A stretch of 64,000 bases of DNA. Source: Sedimentibacter saalensis (GTDB lineage: Bacteria; Bacillota; Clostridia; Tissierellales; Sedimentibacteraceae). Position 1 is the stretch's first letter. Each line of letters begins with the position of its first letter. Shown piece by piece: positions 16,924 through 25,994 of this stretch. The notes below the pieces were generated by a model. It saw nothing but the letters and a program-made list of their open reading frames with translations. It searched no databases and was not told the DNA's origin. The position numbers were made by a program, and so were the translations under genes. The stretch spans positions 33,708 through 97,707 of the forward strand of contig NZ_VLKH01000006.1 in NCBI RefSeq assembly GCF_007830175.1. The letters run 5' to 3'.

Positions 16924-17481
16924 TTATTCCATTCGGCCCCATTTCATTTCAGTGCCGCTTTTATCATATTTTTTCCTTTTACCTGTAACATGTTCAATAT
17001 CAATTCTCAAAAGATATGTAACATTGTAACTTACATCAATTGCTGCATCAAAAAACTCCATGTCACCAGGAGTGTATTTTTCACTTATGAGCCTAAGTCC
17101 CATAATTTTCTCGTTTTTATCTTCAACTATGCTCACATTTCCAAACACAACTGCAGATTCAAACTCAGTGGTGAATCTTGTCTCCAGAGTTTTCTTGATT
17201 TCCTGATTAGCATCTGTGTTTTCATTTAGTTCAACAGGAACATGCACGTCTCCTACAAATGACATACATACTTTTGGATTTCTCTTTATATTTTCAATTT
17301 TAGTTCCAAGTTTTGCAGAATGAAAGTAAATTTTATCATCTCTTCTTACAGGAGAAACAGGAATACAGTATGGACTTCCATCTTCATTTATTGTGGCCAA
17401 AGTTCCGAACTGTGATTTGTCAATTACAGCATATGCAAAGTCCTTGTCCATTTCACGGTCTTTTCTTCTCATTGGATTCAT
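16924..17481 (-). CDS. Pyridoxamine 5'-phosphate oxidase-like (Nim-type) flavoprotein
   Basis: This 185-residue protein has the split-barrel flavin-binding fold of the PNPOx-like superfamily, closest in wording to the NimA nitroimidazole-resistance group. The N-terminal MRRKDREM leads to GTLATINEDGSPYCIPVSP, and the central IYFHSAKLGTKIENIKRNP...VCMSFVGD is characteristic. Members bind FMN or a related cofactor, and some reduce nitro compounds; the physiological substrate is usually unknown. ATG 17481 is chosen for AAGAGG upstream; an earlier GTG adds three codons. It is a single gene divergent from the EAL gene, with a 365-bp gap between them. A metronidazole phenotype is not demonstrated by sequence. 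Confidence 0.85.
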   Translation of the reverse strand: MNPMRRKDREMDKDFAYAVIDKSQFGTLATINEDGSPYCIPVSPVRRDDKIYFHSAKLGTKIENIKRNPKVCMSFVGDVHVPVELNENTDANQEIKKTLETRFTTEFESAVVFGNVSIVEDKNEKIMGLRLISEKYTPGDMEFFDAAIDVSYNVTYLLRIDIEHVTGKRKKYDKSGTEMKWGRME

Positions 17482-17846
17482 TAAATACACCTCTTTTCAT
17501 ATTTAATCCACTTTTTTTATTCTTGTTTCAAATTTCCGGCAGAATCATCTTAAGTGGTGACTATATTGTATTATTAAAATATAAACTTTGCAATAAAAAT
17601 CAAAGTTTAATGATAAATAAGACCTGCCGCTAATATTCTTTATGTTTGTATAATTAAATTTTCGTTTTATTATTATACTCTTGCTAAAAATGCTGTAATA
17701 ATATAAAATATTTGTATTGCTGTATGAAAACATCAGTAGTCTGTGTATATACAGTTTCATTCAACAATGATTTAATTAATTTTTTCACCCTGTTTTTTCC
17801 ATGGCATACCCGAATAATATAAAACGCGATAAATTTAGGAGAAATT
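17482..17846. other. 365-bp divergent intergenic region
   Basis: This region separates the Nim-like gene (minus) and the EAL gene (plus) and must hold both promoters. Several AT-rich -10-like strings are present (for example ATAATATAAAA near 17813), but none has a convincing -35 partner. No structured RNA or gene was recognised. Confidence 0.4.
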
Positions 17847-19499
17847 ATGAATAAAAAACTGCAAGTTTTGGTTGCTGACTTGGGCAAGGACACATACAAT
17901 TATCCGCTGAGCATCGTTTTTATTATATTTTCCATTTTCTTAACAACTTTGATAGCATTTATGACGGGAGGAAGCAATTCATCCCTTCACCTTTTATATA
18001 TACCGTTATTTTTTTCTGTCTTGGTTTTCGGAATCAAGGGAGGAATCATCACAGCTGTTGTTGCAGGTCTGGCAGTAGGGCCTTATTTGCCTATTAATTC
18101 TGCAAACAATATTATGCAGCCACCTGCCATGTGGTTGTTCAGGATTGGTATATTCATTGTCATAGTTGTATTTGTGGGATCGCTCATTGAGCTGATTAAA
18201 AAAACAGAAGAACTCGAAAAAAGAAAAGCTTATGAAGACTTGAGGACCGGATATTACAACTTCAACAAGTTCAAGCTTGATTTGTGGACTATGGTATCAA
18301 GCTGCAAATATCAGGACATATCAGTAATCATGTTTGAATTTCAGAATATTGATATGATCAAACGTTACGTTGACGTAGAAACAAGTCAGAAATCTTTTGT
18401 TGAATTGTTGGACAAAGCCGAAAAGTATTTTGAAGACGGCACAATCTATGCAGCAACAAGCAAAAAAATAACTGTCATACTTCCTGAATGGGATGCATGG
18501 GAGGCGGCTAAATCAGCCAAGGATTTCATTGCTACAACGAAAAAACCAGTATACATAGATAACTTTCCCATATCAATAGTGGTGAAGGGAGCTGTAATAA
18601 ATTATCCCAAACATGAAACAGATGGTGACAGGCTGATTGTAAAGCTTGACAAGGCTATTGAGCAATGTTTGAGATGCCACAGCGAAGTTGTCATTTATGA
18701 TGATATAATAGAAATAGAACAGGAAAAGTATTACAGCGGACTTGTTTCATTGTACCACTCACTTCAAAATGACATGTTCACATTAGCATACCAGCCGAAA
18801 ATAGATTTGAAAAACAATTCAGTTATTGGAGTTGAAGCGCTTTTAAGGTGGAAAGACAAGGACAAGAAAAGTATGTCAATTTCAGAACTAATAAGAAGGG
18901 CTGAGGAAGCTGGTTTTATAAATCAAATAACAAGATGGGTTATAAAAAATACAGCCATGCAGATGAAAAGATGGGATGAAAAGGGCATTATCATGCCTGT
19001 ATCAATAAATCTTTCCGCAAAGGAACTATCTGATGATACATTTGTTGAATATGTGAGGGAATGTTTAGATGAATACGGTGTAAATCCTAATAATCTGGAA
19101 TTTGAACTTACTGAAAGAATAATCATACTTGATGAAAAAAACGCACTTGAACAATTTAGAAAGCTGAAAAAAATGGGAATCAAGATGTCACTAGATGATT
19201 ACGGATCTGGTTTCAACTCGGCAAAATACCTTATGGAATACGGCGAAATATTTGATTATTTAAAGATAGAAAAAAAACTCATTGACAAAATTTCAAATGA
19301 GAAAAACTTTGCAATAATAAAATGCATGATAAATGCAACTCACTTGTTTGGCATGAAGCTTGTGGCCGAAGGAGTGGAAACAATCTCTCAGGTTGAGTTA
19401 TTAAAATCTGCAGACTGTGACTATATACAGGGATTCTACTACAGCAAGCCCTTATTTGCAGAAGACCTTGAACAATTCCTGCAAAAACAGAATCTGTAG
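17847..19499 (+). CDS. Membrane-bound EAL-domain c-di-GMP phosphodiesterase with degenerate GGDEF
   Basis: This 550-residue protein is predicted to hydrolyse cyclic di-GMP. The N-terminal part (about 20-115) has several membrane helices around FGIKGGIITAVVAGLAVGPY. A GGDEF-like domain (about 125-285) lacks the GGDEF signature and is probably not a cyclase. The EAL domain (about 300-545) keeps the expected residues: EALLRW, Asn in INLSAKELSD, Glu in FELTERI, the Asp pair in DDYGSGFNS (usual DDFG changed to DDYG), Lys in YLKIEKKLID, Glu in VAEGVET and QGFYYSKPL. It starts at ATG 17847 behind TTTAGGAG. The stop codon TAG (19497-19499) lies inside the first hairpin repeat of an array. It probably feeds the two c-di-GMP riboswitches in this window. 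Confidence 0.9.
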   Translation: MNKKLQVLVADLGKDTYNYPLSIVFIIFSIFLTTLIAFMTGGSNSSLHLLYIPLFFSVLVFGIKGGIITAVVAGLAVGPYLPINSANNIMQPPAMWLFRIGIFIVIVVFVGSLIELIKKTEELEKRKAYEDLRTGYYNFNKFKLDLWTMVSSCKYQDISVIMFEFQNIDMIKRYVDVETSQKSFVELLDKAEKYFEDGTIYAATSKKITVILPEWDAWEAAKSAKDFIATTKKPVYIDNFPISIVVKGAVINYPKHETDGDRLIVKLDKAIEQCLRCHSEVVIYDDIIEIEQEKYYSGLVSLYHSLQNDMFTLAYQPKIDLKNNSVIGVEALLRWKDKDKKSMSISELIRRAEEAGFINQITRWVIKNTAMQMKRWDEKGIIMPVSINLSAKELSDDTFVEYVRECLDEYGVNPNNLEFELTERIIILDEKNALEQFRKLKKMGIKMSLDDYGSGFNSAKYLMEYGEIFDYLKIEKKLIDKISNEKNFAIIKCMINATHLFGMKLVAEGVETISQVELLKSADCDYIQGFYYSKPLFAEDLEQFLQKQNL

Positions 19500-19860
19500 G
19501 GGAGGACTACTGTCCTCCCGCATTCATATTCCCAAAAAACCAAACACCATGCTCACCAATCTGTAGGGGAGGACCTCGTGTCCTCCCGCATTCATATTCC
19601 CAAAACCAAAACACCTTGCTCACCAATCCGTAGGGGAGGACTACTGTCCTCCCGCATAAACATTCATTGATACAATAGCAACGGGCGTATACAAGATACG
19701 CCCCTACACATTGATAACATAGCATTTGTAGCGAATTCAGATACCCGGTTTAATTGATGAATCATTATTTTGTGGTGAACTACTGTCCTCCCGCATTAAT
19801 ATTCAAAAAACCTAAACATCTTGCTTTACCAATCTGTAGGGGAGGACTACTGTCCTCCCG
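19497..19860. repeat. Hairpin repeat array (family 1) overlapping the EAL stop codon
   Basis: Hairpins GTAGGGGAGGACTACTG or GTAGGGGAGGACCTCGT recur about every 65 bp at 19496, 19563 and 19629. A reverse GGGCGTATACAAGATACG unit lies near 19682 and a last forward copy near 19836. Spacers share CATTCATATTCCCAAAA. The first copy provides the TAG stop of the EAL gene. Confidence 0.88.
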
Positions 19861-19880
19861 CATTTATATTCCAACCAAAA

Positions 19881-19903
19881 AGAGACACCCAAAGGTGTCT
19901 CAA
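19881..19903 (-). terminator. Terminator of the Cys-rich small gene
   Basis: On the minus strand GAGACACC, loop TTT and GGGTGTCTC are followed by TTTTTGG, shortly after the stop codon at 19917. It supports the reality of the small gene. Confidence 0.8.
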
Positions 19904-19916
19904 AACATACATTTAA

Positions 19917-20240
19917 TTAATCTAATGCTTCTCTTAACAATGCAAGCAAGCATTCATAAACACATTCGCATCTGTTTCTGGTTCCGCCGTCAGGCCTTAC
20001 TGATCCTGGTCTTTCGTGGCAAGGATGCCAGCAGTCATGATGGTCTTCTACAGCTTCAGCCAACAATTCAAACAAGCATTCATAAACACATTCGCAATCG
20101 CATCTTCTTAATCCAGTTTCGCCGCCTACATTACCATTGTTGCATTTTCTTCTGCAAGTATTACCAGCTACATTACCATTATTTGGTCTACCCATTGATA
20201 AAAACACCTTTATATATAAATTTGAGCCAAGCTCATTCAT
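19917..20240 (-). CDS. Cys-rich small protein with a duplicated CECVYECL motif
   Basis: This is a 107-residue protein of no recognised family. It contains two copies of one motif: CDCECVYECLFELLAEA (about 48-64) and RCECVYECLLALLREALD (about 90-107). A short segment rich in His, Cys and Pro (DHHDCWHPCHERPG) separates them. An Asn/Gly/Cys-rich part (about 17-45) precedes them. There are no signal peptide or membrane helices. Evidence that it is a real gene: an AGAGGA site before ATG 20240, a clean terminator just after the stop, and internal duplication. The repeated Cys and His suggest metal binding or disulfide cross-linking, as in some spore-coat proteins; this is inference only. It stands alone between the repeat array and the polysaccharide region. 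Confidence 0.7.
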   Translation of the reverse strand: MNELGSNLYIKVFLSMGRPNNGNVAGNTCRRKCNNGNVGGETGLRRCDCECVYECLFELLAEAVEDHHDCWHPCHERPGSVRPDGGTRNRCECVYECLLALLREALD

Positions 20241-20646
20241 ATCATATTCCTCTGCACGTAAAGTGTGACGGAAAATGTCGAAAAAATTTATATGCTACTT
20301 AATGTTGTTACAAATGGAGGAGTTTCGTAATGCCTGATTCACTAAACTGTATGGTAGAGCCTTGTGTTTGTCTCGTGCCCGCCGCTTGTTGAACAAACGA
20401 ATATGTGAAAATACATACATTCGTATTTAATATACATGTACGAAATATGCATATTAGCCAATATCCATAAATTAAAATCTGATATAAAGTGAGTAATCTG
20501 GAATATTAAACGAATTTATTCTAAGACCGTTCCACTTAGAGTTATATTTTTGTTTGCTTTTGAAGTATCCCGTGATATAATATAAAAGCGCATTTTAAAT
20601 TAAATATGAAAGTTAAGTATTTTTTATATTTTAGGAGTTTGCTTGT
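20241..20646. other. 406-bp intergenic region before the polysaccharide region
   Basis: It must hold the promoter of the Cys-rich gene (minus strand) and of the first polysaccharide gene (TTGCTT at 20554-20559, TATAAT at 20576-20581, spacing 16). A decayed hairpin-repeat fragment, CTCGTGCCCGCCGCTTGTTG, lies near 20372. Nothing else was recognised. Confidence 0.45.
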
Positions 20647-22035
20647 ATGAAAAAAATAAGAAATTATTCAAATATTATAATGATTTTTATGACAACTATA
20701 TTAATAATTCTGTTAGCATATATATTTTGGATAACCTGGAACGAAGTATATAGAAAGGTTGTTATAGATCCTTTCTATGAAAAGGGTTCACTGTTATTAA
20801 CTGTAGTTTATATTATAATATATTTTTTATTTGCTAAAATTTATGAAGGCTTTAGAATCGGGTTGTTAAAAACATCTGAAGTAATATATTCACAATCTTT
20901 ATCCCTTATTTTTGCAAATTTATTGACATATATGCAAATAAGCTTAATTGCTAAAAAACTTGTTAACCCATTAATGCTGGGCGTTATGACAGCAGTCGAA
21001 GTTTTTGCAGTGTTTATATGGGCTATTATCAGCAATAAATTATACTTTACCGTATGTCCGCCAATTAATATGTTGATGATATATAGTAATAAATCTGCTA
21101 TAGATCTTATGTCAAAAATGGAAGGACATAAAAACAAATATAATATTTGTTCAATGATTAATACAGAAGAGGGATTTATATCTATTAAGAAAAAAATAGA
21201 TCAATATGAAGCAGTTATGATCTGTGATGTAGAATCATCTTTGCGAAATAAAATTGTTAAATATTGTTATAAAAAGTCAATTGAAATTTATATGACGCCT
21301 AAATTATCGGATATAATAATTCAAAGTTCGGACAAGCTACATATTTTTGATACACCTCTTTTGATATGTAAGAATCATGGGTTATCTTATTCACAAAAGA
21401 TTTTAAAAAGAGCAATGGATATAATTATTTCTATAATTTTTATAATTGCTTTATTCCCAATAATGATTATTACTGCGATATTTATAAAACTCTATGATGG
21501 TGGGCCTGTAATATTTAAACAAAAAAGACTAACGATAAATAATAATGTATTTGAAATATATAAGTTTAGAAGTATGATTGTTAATGCTGAAAAAGATGGG
21601 GAAGCACGTTTAGCCAGTCAGAATGATGATAGAATTACACCAATTGGCAAAATTATTAGGAAGATCAGACTTGATGAACTACCTCAAATATTCAATATAT
21701 TGATAGGTGATATGTCTATAGTGGGGCCTAGACCAGAGCGTCCTGAAATTGCAGAAAAATATATAGGAATAATGCCAGAATTTGAATTTAGGACAAAGGT
21801 AAAAGCAGGCTTGACGGGATATGCCCAAATCATGGGTAGATACAATACTACACCCTACGATAAGTTAAAGTTGGATTTAATGTATATAGGTGAATATTCA
21901 ATGTTTATGGATATTAAACTAATGTTAATGACAGTTAAGATATTATTTATGGCAGAAAGCACAGAAGGCATAGTAGATGGAGAAGTCCTACCGGTAGCAA
22001 TAACCCAAGATGACGATACTAGTCAAATATTTTAA
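20647..22035 (+). CDS. Polyprenyl-phosphate glycosyl-1-phosphate transferase (EPS initiation)
   Basis: This 462-residue membrane enzyme is expected to start repeat-unit assembly by moving a sugar-1-phosphate onto undecaprenyl phosphate. About four to five N-terminal helices precede a soluble middle (about 150-250). The bacterial sugar transferase domain (about 256-455) has KRAMDIIISII, GGPVIFKQKRLT, FEIYKFRSM, the catalytic IRLDELPQIFNIL, DMSIVGPRPERPE and GLTGYAQIMGRY. This is the long WbaP/WcaJ-like architecture. It starts at an ATG behind TTTAGGAG. It heads a long same-strand run of polysaccharide genes, which suits an initiating enzyme. The sugar transferred cannot be read. Confidence 0.93.
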   Translation: MKKIRNYSNIIMIFMTTILIILLAYIFWITWNEVYRKVVIDPFYEKGSLLLTVVYIIIYFLFAKIYEGFRIGLLKTSEVIYSQSLSLIFANLLTYMQISLIAKKLVNPLMLGVMTAVEVFAVFIWAIISNKLYFTVCPPINMLMIYSNKSAIDLMSKMEGHKNKYNICSMINTEEGFISIKKKIDQYEAVMICDVESSLRNKIVKYCYKKSIEIYMTPKLSDIIIQSSDKLHIFDTPLLICKNHGLSYSQKILKRAMDIIISIIFIIALFPIMIITAIFIKLYDGGPVIFKQKRLTINNNVFEIYKFRSMIVNAEKDGEARLASQNDDRITPIGKIIRKIRLDELPQIFNILIGDMSIVGPRPERPEIAEKYIGIMPEFEFRTKVKAGLTGYAQIMGRYNTTPYDKLKLDLMYIGEYSMFMDIKLMLMTVKILFMAESTEGIVDGEVLPVAITQDDDTSQIF

Positions 22036-22093
22036 TAAATAAAATGCAATGTCTATTAAGTTGAATAATAAAAAATCTTTGGAGTGTGACAAG

Positions 22094-22885
22094 ATGGGCA
22101 ATACAGATACACCACTGCCATTAGTAAGTATCATTATGCCAGCATATAACTGTGAAAAATATATTGCTGAGTCTATAAATTCTGTTTTGATGCAATCATA
22201 TAAGAATTATGAATTAATTATTATTGATGACGGATCTAAAGACAAGACAGTTGAAATAATAAAAAATTTTTCATTAAGAGATTCTCGTCTAAAAATATAT
22301 ATTAATAAAAAAAATCAAGGAGTTTCCTATTCAAGAAATAAGGGAATAGAAATAGCAGTCGGTGAATGGATAGCTTTTTTAGATAGCGATGATTTATGGA
22401 AAGAAACAAAACTTGAAGAGCAAATTTTACTTGCACTGGAGAAAAATGTGAGTTTTTTATTTACAGGATCGTCATTTATAAATGAAACCGGTCAGCCATA
22501 TTCAGGAATCTTTGAAGTACCAACTGAAATATCATATAATCAACTGCTTAAGCAGAATGTTATTTCATGTTCATCTGTTATGATAAAGAAATTTCACCTT
22601 GAAAAGTACAAAATGGAAAGAGACGATACACATGAAGATTTTGGTTTATGGCTAAGAATACTAAAAAATGGGACAAAGGCATACGGAATTAATGAGCCAT
22701 TGTTAATTTATAGAATATCGAGTAAATCAAAATCAAGCAACAAGATAAAATCTGTTAAAATGACATATAAAACTTATAGATATGTTGGATTGAACTTTTT
22801 TACATCAGCCTATTATTTGTTTTGGTACATTGTAAAAAGTTATATAAAATACAAAAATATAAAAATTAGGTCTTGGGGGAATTAA
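22094..22885 (+). CDS. Family 2 glycosyltransferase
   Basis: This 263-residue GT-A fold glycosyltransferase adds a sugar from a nucleotide donor to the growing lipid-linked unit at the inner membrane face. It begins VSIIMPAYNCEKYIAESINS. It has the nucleotide-binding ELIIIDDGSKDKT, NQGVSYSRNKGIEIA and the metal-binding FLDSDDLW. Downstream, ERDDTHEDFGLWLRIL carries the probable catalytic acidic residues. ATG 22094 is preferred for GGAG nine bases upstream; an in-frame ATG at 22049 has no binding site. It ends one base before the TTG start of the next gene, so they are coupled. Acceptor and donor are unknown. Confidence 0.9.
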   Translation: MGNTDTPLPLVSIIMPAYNCEKYIAESINSVLMQSYKNYELIIIDDGSKDKTVEIIKNFSLRDSRLKIYINKKNQGVSYSRNKGIEIAVGEWIAFLDSDDLWKETKLEEQILLALEKNVSFLFTGSSFINETGQPYSGIFEVPTEISYNQLLKQNVISCSSVMIKKFHLEKYKMERDDTHEDFGLWLRILKNGTKAYGINEPLLIYRISSKSKSSNKIKSVKMTYKTYRYVGLNFFTSAYYLFWYIVKSYIKYKNIKIRSWGN

Positions 22886-22886
22886 A

Positions 22887-24722
22887 TTGAAAGATAAAAT
22901 TGAAAAAAAAACTAAACAACCTTTATCAATAAATTATGAAAACAAGAGATTATCTATACTTTACTTTGCACCGTTGCTAATTATTGCAGGATTTGTTCCA
23001 CTTATAACATATGCTAAATATCTCGATTTACAAGGCACAACTCAATCTCTATTTTGGACAGGACAGCAACAGTATTTAGATTTCTTCAGCTATTGGAAAT
23101 CAAGGTGGCTTATTGTACTGACTGCGATTACGTGTGTTTTTTATATAGTACTTTATAAACAAAACAAACTACCATTTAAAAATGTAAAACAATACTATAT
23201 ACCACTAGGCATTTATGCAATATTTGTACTAATTTCAACATTATTTGCAGTAGATACTACTACAGCTCTATGGGGGTTTGTAGATATGTATCAAGGTATG
23301 TTTGTTCTTATGAGTTATGTTTTCATTACATTCCTAACAATTAATTTTATAAATAATGAAAGTGATTTATCTTTATTTGTTAGGGCATTTCTATTTCTGA
23401 TGTTAGTTGAAGGATTCATCGGCATAGGGCAGTATTTTGGATTTGATATCTACCAGACTGATATAGGGAAAAGCTTGATAATGCCAGGCAATCTGCTTGT
23501 TGAAAATTTATCATTCTCATTTGGTCCTAAAACAATATATGGAACATTGTTCAATACAAATTACGTAGGTAGTTTTGCTACATTGATGCTTCCTATGTCG
23601 ATTGCTGCTCTTTTAGGAGCTAAGTCCATGAAACAAAGAATTTGCGCAGTTTTAGCATCTGTTCTGATGATATTTATATGGATTGGATGCAATTCAAGAG
23701 CTGGTTATATAGGAGTTGCTATATCTTCTATACTTGGATTATGGCTGTTCAGAAAGGCTATCAAGAGGTATTGGAAAATTTCAGTCAGTCTTCTGGCTGC
23801 TTCGGCTGTTATATTTGTAGGTTTTAATTTTATTTCTGATGGGGAGTTACTTAGCAGGATTAAGACATTTAATTTAATTGAACAAATTGAAAATATGAAA
23901 GAGTATAATGAAAATGCTTTGAAATTTGAAAGTATTGAATTGGGCAAAAACACTTTTTCTGTAAAAACAAATAAAGAGACATTAAATTTTAAAGTTGAGC
24001 AAGAAAAGCTTTATTTTTTGGATAAAGAGTTTAATGAATTGGAAATAGTGACAAAAGGAAATGAAATAACATTTAAAGATCCAAACTATAGTAGATATAA
24101 AATTTTTATGCCTGAGGATTATCCGGGAGTAACTGTAACTATTGGCGGTTCATTATATAAAATTAATTTTTATATTGGTGAAAATAATATTAAAATATTG
24201 GGTACAGGAGGGAGAATTACTACTCCAGTTGTTGCTGAAAGGATAGAGAGTTGGGATGATTATGATGGATTATTGTCAGATAGAGTTTATATTTGGAGCA
24301 GAACTATTCCTTTGTTAAAAGATAATTTTATAAAAGGTGTTGGAGCTGATAATTTTCCAATTGCATTCCCTCAGGACGATTTTGTAGGTAAATTAAATAC
24401 AGGTTGGGATGCAAATATGGTTGTTGATAAACCACATAATATGTATTTGCAGATAGGTTTGAATACCGGTGTGATTTCTTTACTTTCATTATTAGCAGCG
24501 TGGAGTATATATTTGATTACAAGCCTAAAAATTTATAATAAGATACATTATGATTCCTTGGAAAAGTATGTCGGAGTAGCATGCTTTATAAGTATTTTCG
24601 GCTATTTGGTAGCAGGATTCTTTAATGATCAGGTTGTATCAGTAGCGCCTTTGTTCTGGATTATACTTGGAATGGGAATCTGTATTAATTTCAATTTAAA
24701 TAAAAAAGGTGAAATTAATTGA
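22887..24722 (+). CDS. O-antigen ligase/polymerase-like (Wzy_C) protein with an inserted extracytoplasmic domain
   Basis: This 611-residue membrane protein has about a dozen hydrophobic helices, a large TM core and the family phrase WIGCNSRAGYIGVAISS (about 270). Between about residues 335 and 450 a hydrophilic, beta-strand-rich block with repeated short strands (for example TVTIGGSLYKINFYI) is inserted before the Wzy_C loop. That loop contains SDRVYIWSRTIPLLKDN, GVGADNF and KPHNMYLQIGLNTG. The Arg and His of these segments match the ligase/polymerase family pattern. It starts at TTG 22887 behind GGGGGA. In a Gram-positive it may ligate or polymerise a wall polysaccharide rather than LPS. The exact role is not settled by sequence. 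Confidence 0.85.
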   Translation: MKDKIEKKTKQPLSINYENKRLSILYFAPLLIIAGFVPLITYAKYLDLQGTTQSLFWTGQQQYLDFFSYWKSRWLIVLTAITCVFYIVLYKQNKLPFKNVKQYYIPLGIYAIFVLISTLFAVDTTTALWGFVDMYQGMFVLMSYVFITFLTINFINNESDLSLFVRAFLFLMLVEGFIGIGQYFGFDIYQTDIGKSLIMPGNLLVENLSFSFGPKTIYGTLFNTNYVGSFATLMLPMSIAALLGAKSMKQRICAVLASVLMIFIWIGCNSRAGYIGVAISSILGLWLFRKAIKRYWKISVSLLAASAVIFVGFNFISDGELLSRIKTFNLIEQIENMKEYNENALKFESIELGKNTFSVKTNKETLNFKVEQEKLYFLDKEFNELEIVTKGNEITFKDPNYSRYKIFMPEDYPGVTVTIGGSLYKINFYIGENNIKILGTGGRITTPVVAERIESWDDYDGLLSDRVYIWSRTIPLLKDNFIKGVGADNFPIAFPQDDFVGKLNTGWDANMVVDKPHNMYLQIGLNTGVISLLSLLAAWSIYLITSLKIYNKIHYDSLEKYVGVACFISIFGYLVAGFFNDQVVSVAPLFWIILGMGICINFNLNKKGEIN

Positions 24723-24743
24723 TACAGGAGAATTATTAATATT

Positions 24744-25943
24744 ATGAAATTATTATGGATTAGCGGTTTAGCTTGGAGAACAAAGTCAGGATATGAGAGA
24801 AAATTAAATGGACCTGGTGCAGTTTCGGGTTCCATTTTTCAACAAAGTATTATCGATGGTTTAGAAAAGGGAACAAGTGATGTACATGTAAATATAATTT
24901 GTGATTATCCTGAAAAATGTGGGTTTGTATCAAAAGGTAAAGAATGGGCTCATCGTGAAGGAGCTAATGATAAATATGTTTTTTATGTTAATATTCCTAT
25001 TATATCATTAATAACAAAAACAATAACCATGTGTTTTTCAATTTTTAAATATTTTAATCAAAATCGAGACACAAATTTTGCAATAGGATATTTAGTTCAT
25101 ACACCGTACTTATTAGCCTTGAATTTTGCAAAAATTATTAATAAAAAATTAAAATGTATTCTTATATGCCCTGATTTACCTGAGTATATGGACCTTGCAC
25201 TAGCTGAGAAACCTTTTAAAAAAATTTTGAAGAATTTGGATAAAAAGATAATCGATAAGGCTTTGCAGAAAATTGACGGATATATACTTTTTACTGACTC
25301 TATGAAAGAGAGACTGCCAACTGAAGGGAAACCTTCTTTACTATTGGAAGGCGTCTGTTCAGCGGATGATTTGAATATGGAACCATGTGAAAAAAAACAT
25401 GCATTTATGTATGCTGGTACATTGCAGAAAAATTTCGGCATTGAAAATATAATAGATGCATTCAAATTGATACAGGATAAAACAGTTGAGCTTTGGATTT
25501 TTGGAGATGGAGACTTAAGAAGTTATGTTATACAACAAGAGAAGGAAGATAAGCGGATTAAATATTTTGGATTTAGAGACAGAAAAGTTGTATTTGAATA
25601 TGAAAAATCCTGTAAGTTACTAATTAGTGTTAGAAATCCTACTGATGAATTTACGAAATATTCTTTCCCTTCCAAAACATTTGAGTACATGATTTCTGGC
25701 ACACCGTTTTTAACAACAAGGTTACCAGGAATTCCTAAAGAGTATGAGGAATACTTGATTTTAATTGATAACAATAGCATCGACACCATAAACAGAAAAA
25801 TGCAAGAGGTATTAAATAACACTATTGAATGGAATGTTGATTTTGGTGAAAGGGCTAAAAATTTTATTCTTAAAAATAAGTCCGCAAATATGCAGTCAAG
25901 AAAGGTTGAGGAATTTCTTCTAAATATTAAAAATGTGCTCTAG
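24744..25943 (+). CDS. GT4-like glycosyltransferase
   Basis: This 399-residue protein has the GT-B fold expected of family 4 retaining glycosyltransferases. Supporting features are an N-terminal MKLLWISGLAW strand and Gly-rich GPGAVSGSIFQQS. Near residue 215 comes HAFMYAGTLQKNFGIENIIDAF, the usual start of the second Rossmann half, then ELWIFGDGDLRSYV. Lastly comes KYSFPSKTFEYMISGTPFL with the family Glu-rich donor-binding region. It starts at an ATG after ACAGGAG. It sits in the locus A run, between the ligase-like protein and a polymerase. Donor and acceptor are unknown. Confidence 0.85.
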   Translation: MKLLWISGLAWRTKSGYERKLNGPGAVSGSIFQQSIIDGLEKGTSDVHVNIICDYPEKCGFVSKGKEWAHREGANDKYVFYVNIPIISLITKTITMCFSIFKYFNQNRDTNFAIGYLVHTPYLLALNFAKIINKKLKCILICPDLPEYMDLALAEKPFKKILKNLDKKIIDKALQKIDGYILFTDSMKERLPTEGKPSLLLEGVCSADDLNMEPCEKKHAFMYAGTLQKNFGIENIIDAFKLIQDKTVELWIFGDGDLRSYVIQQEKEDKRIKYFGFRDRKVVFEYEKSCKLLISVRNPTDEFTKYSFPSKTFEYMISGTPFLTTRLPGIPKEYEEYLILIDNNSIDTINRKMQEVLNNTIEWNVDFGERAKNFILKNKSANMQSRKVEEFLLNIKNVL

Positions 25944-25994
25944 TAGTTAATATGTAAATAATATGTGTATTTAAAGATAAATATGGAGTTAAAA

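Noticed and set aside
19754..20302. Plus-strand 182-codon frame opposite the Cys-rich gene
   Set aside because: It begins in repeat sequence and overlaps the better-supported minus-strand gene, which has its own ribosome binding site and terminator.
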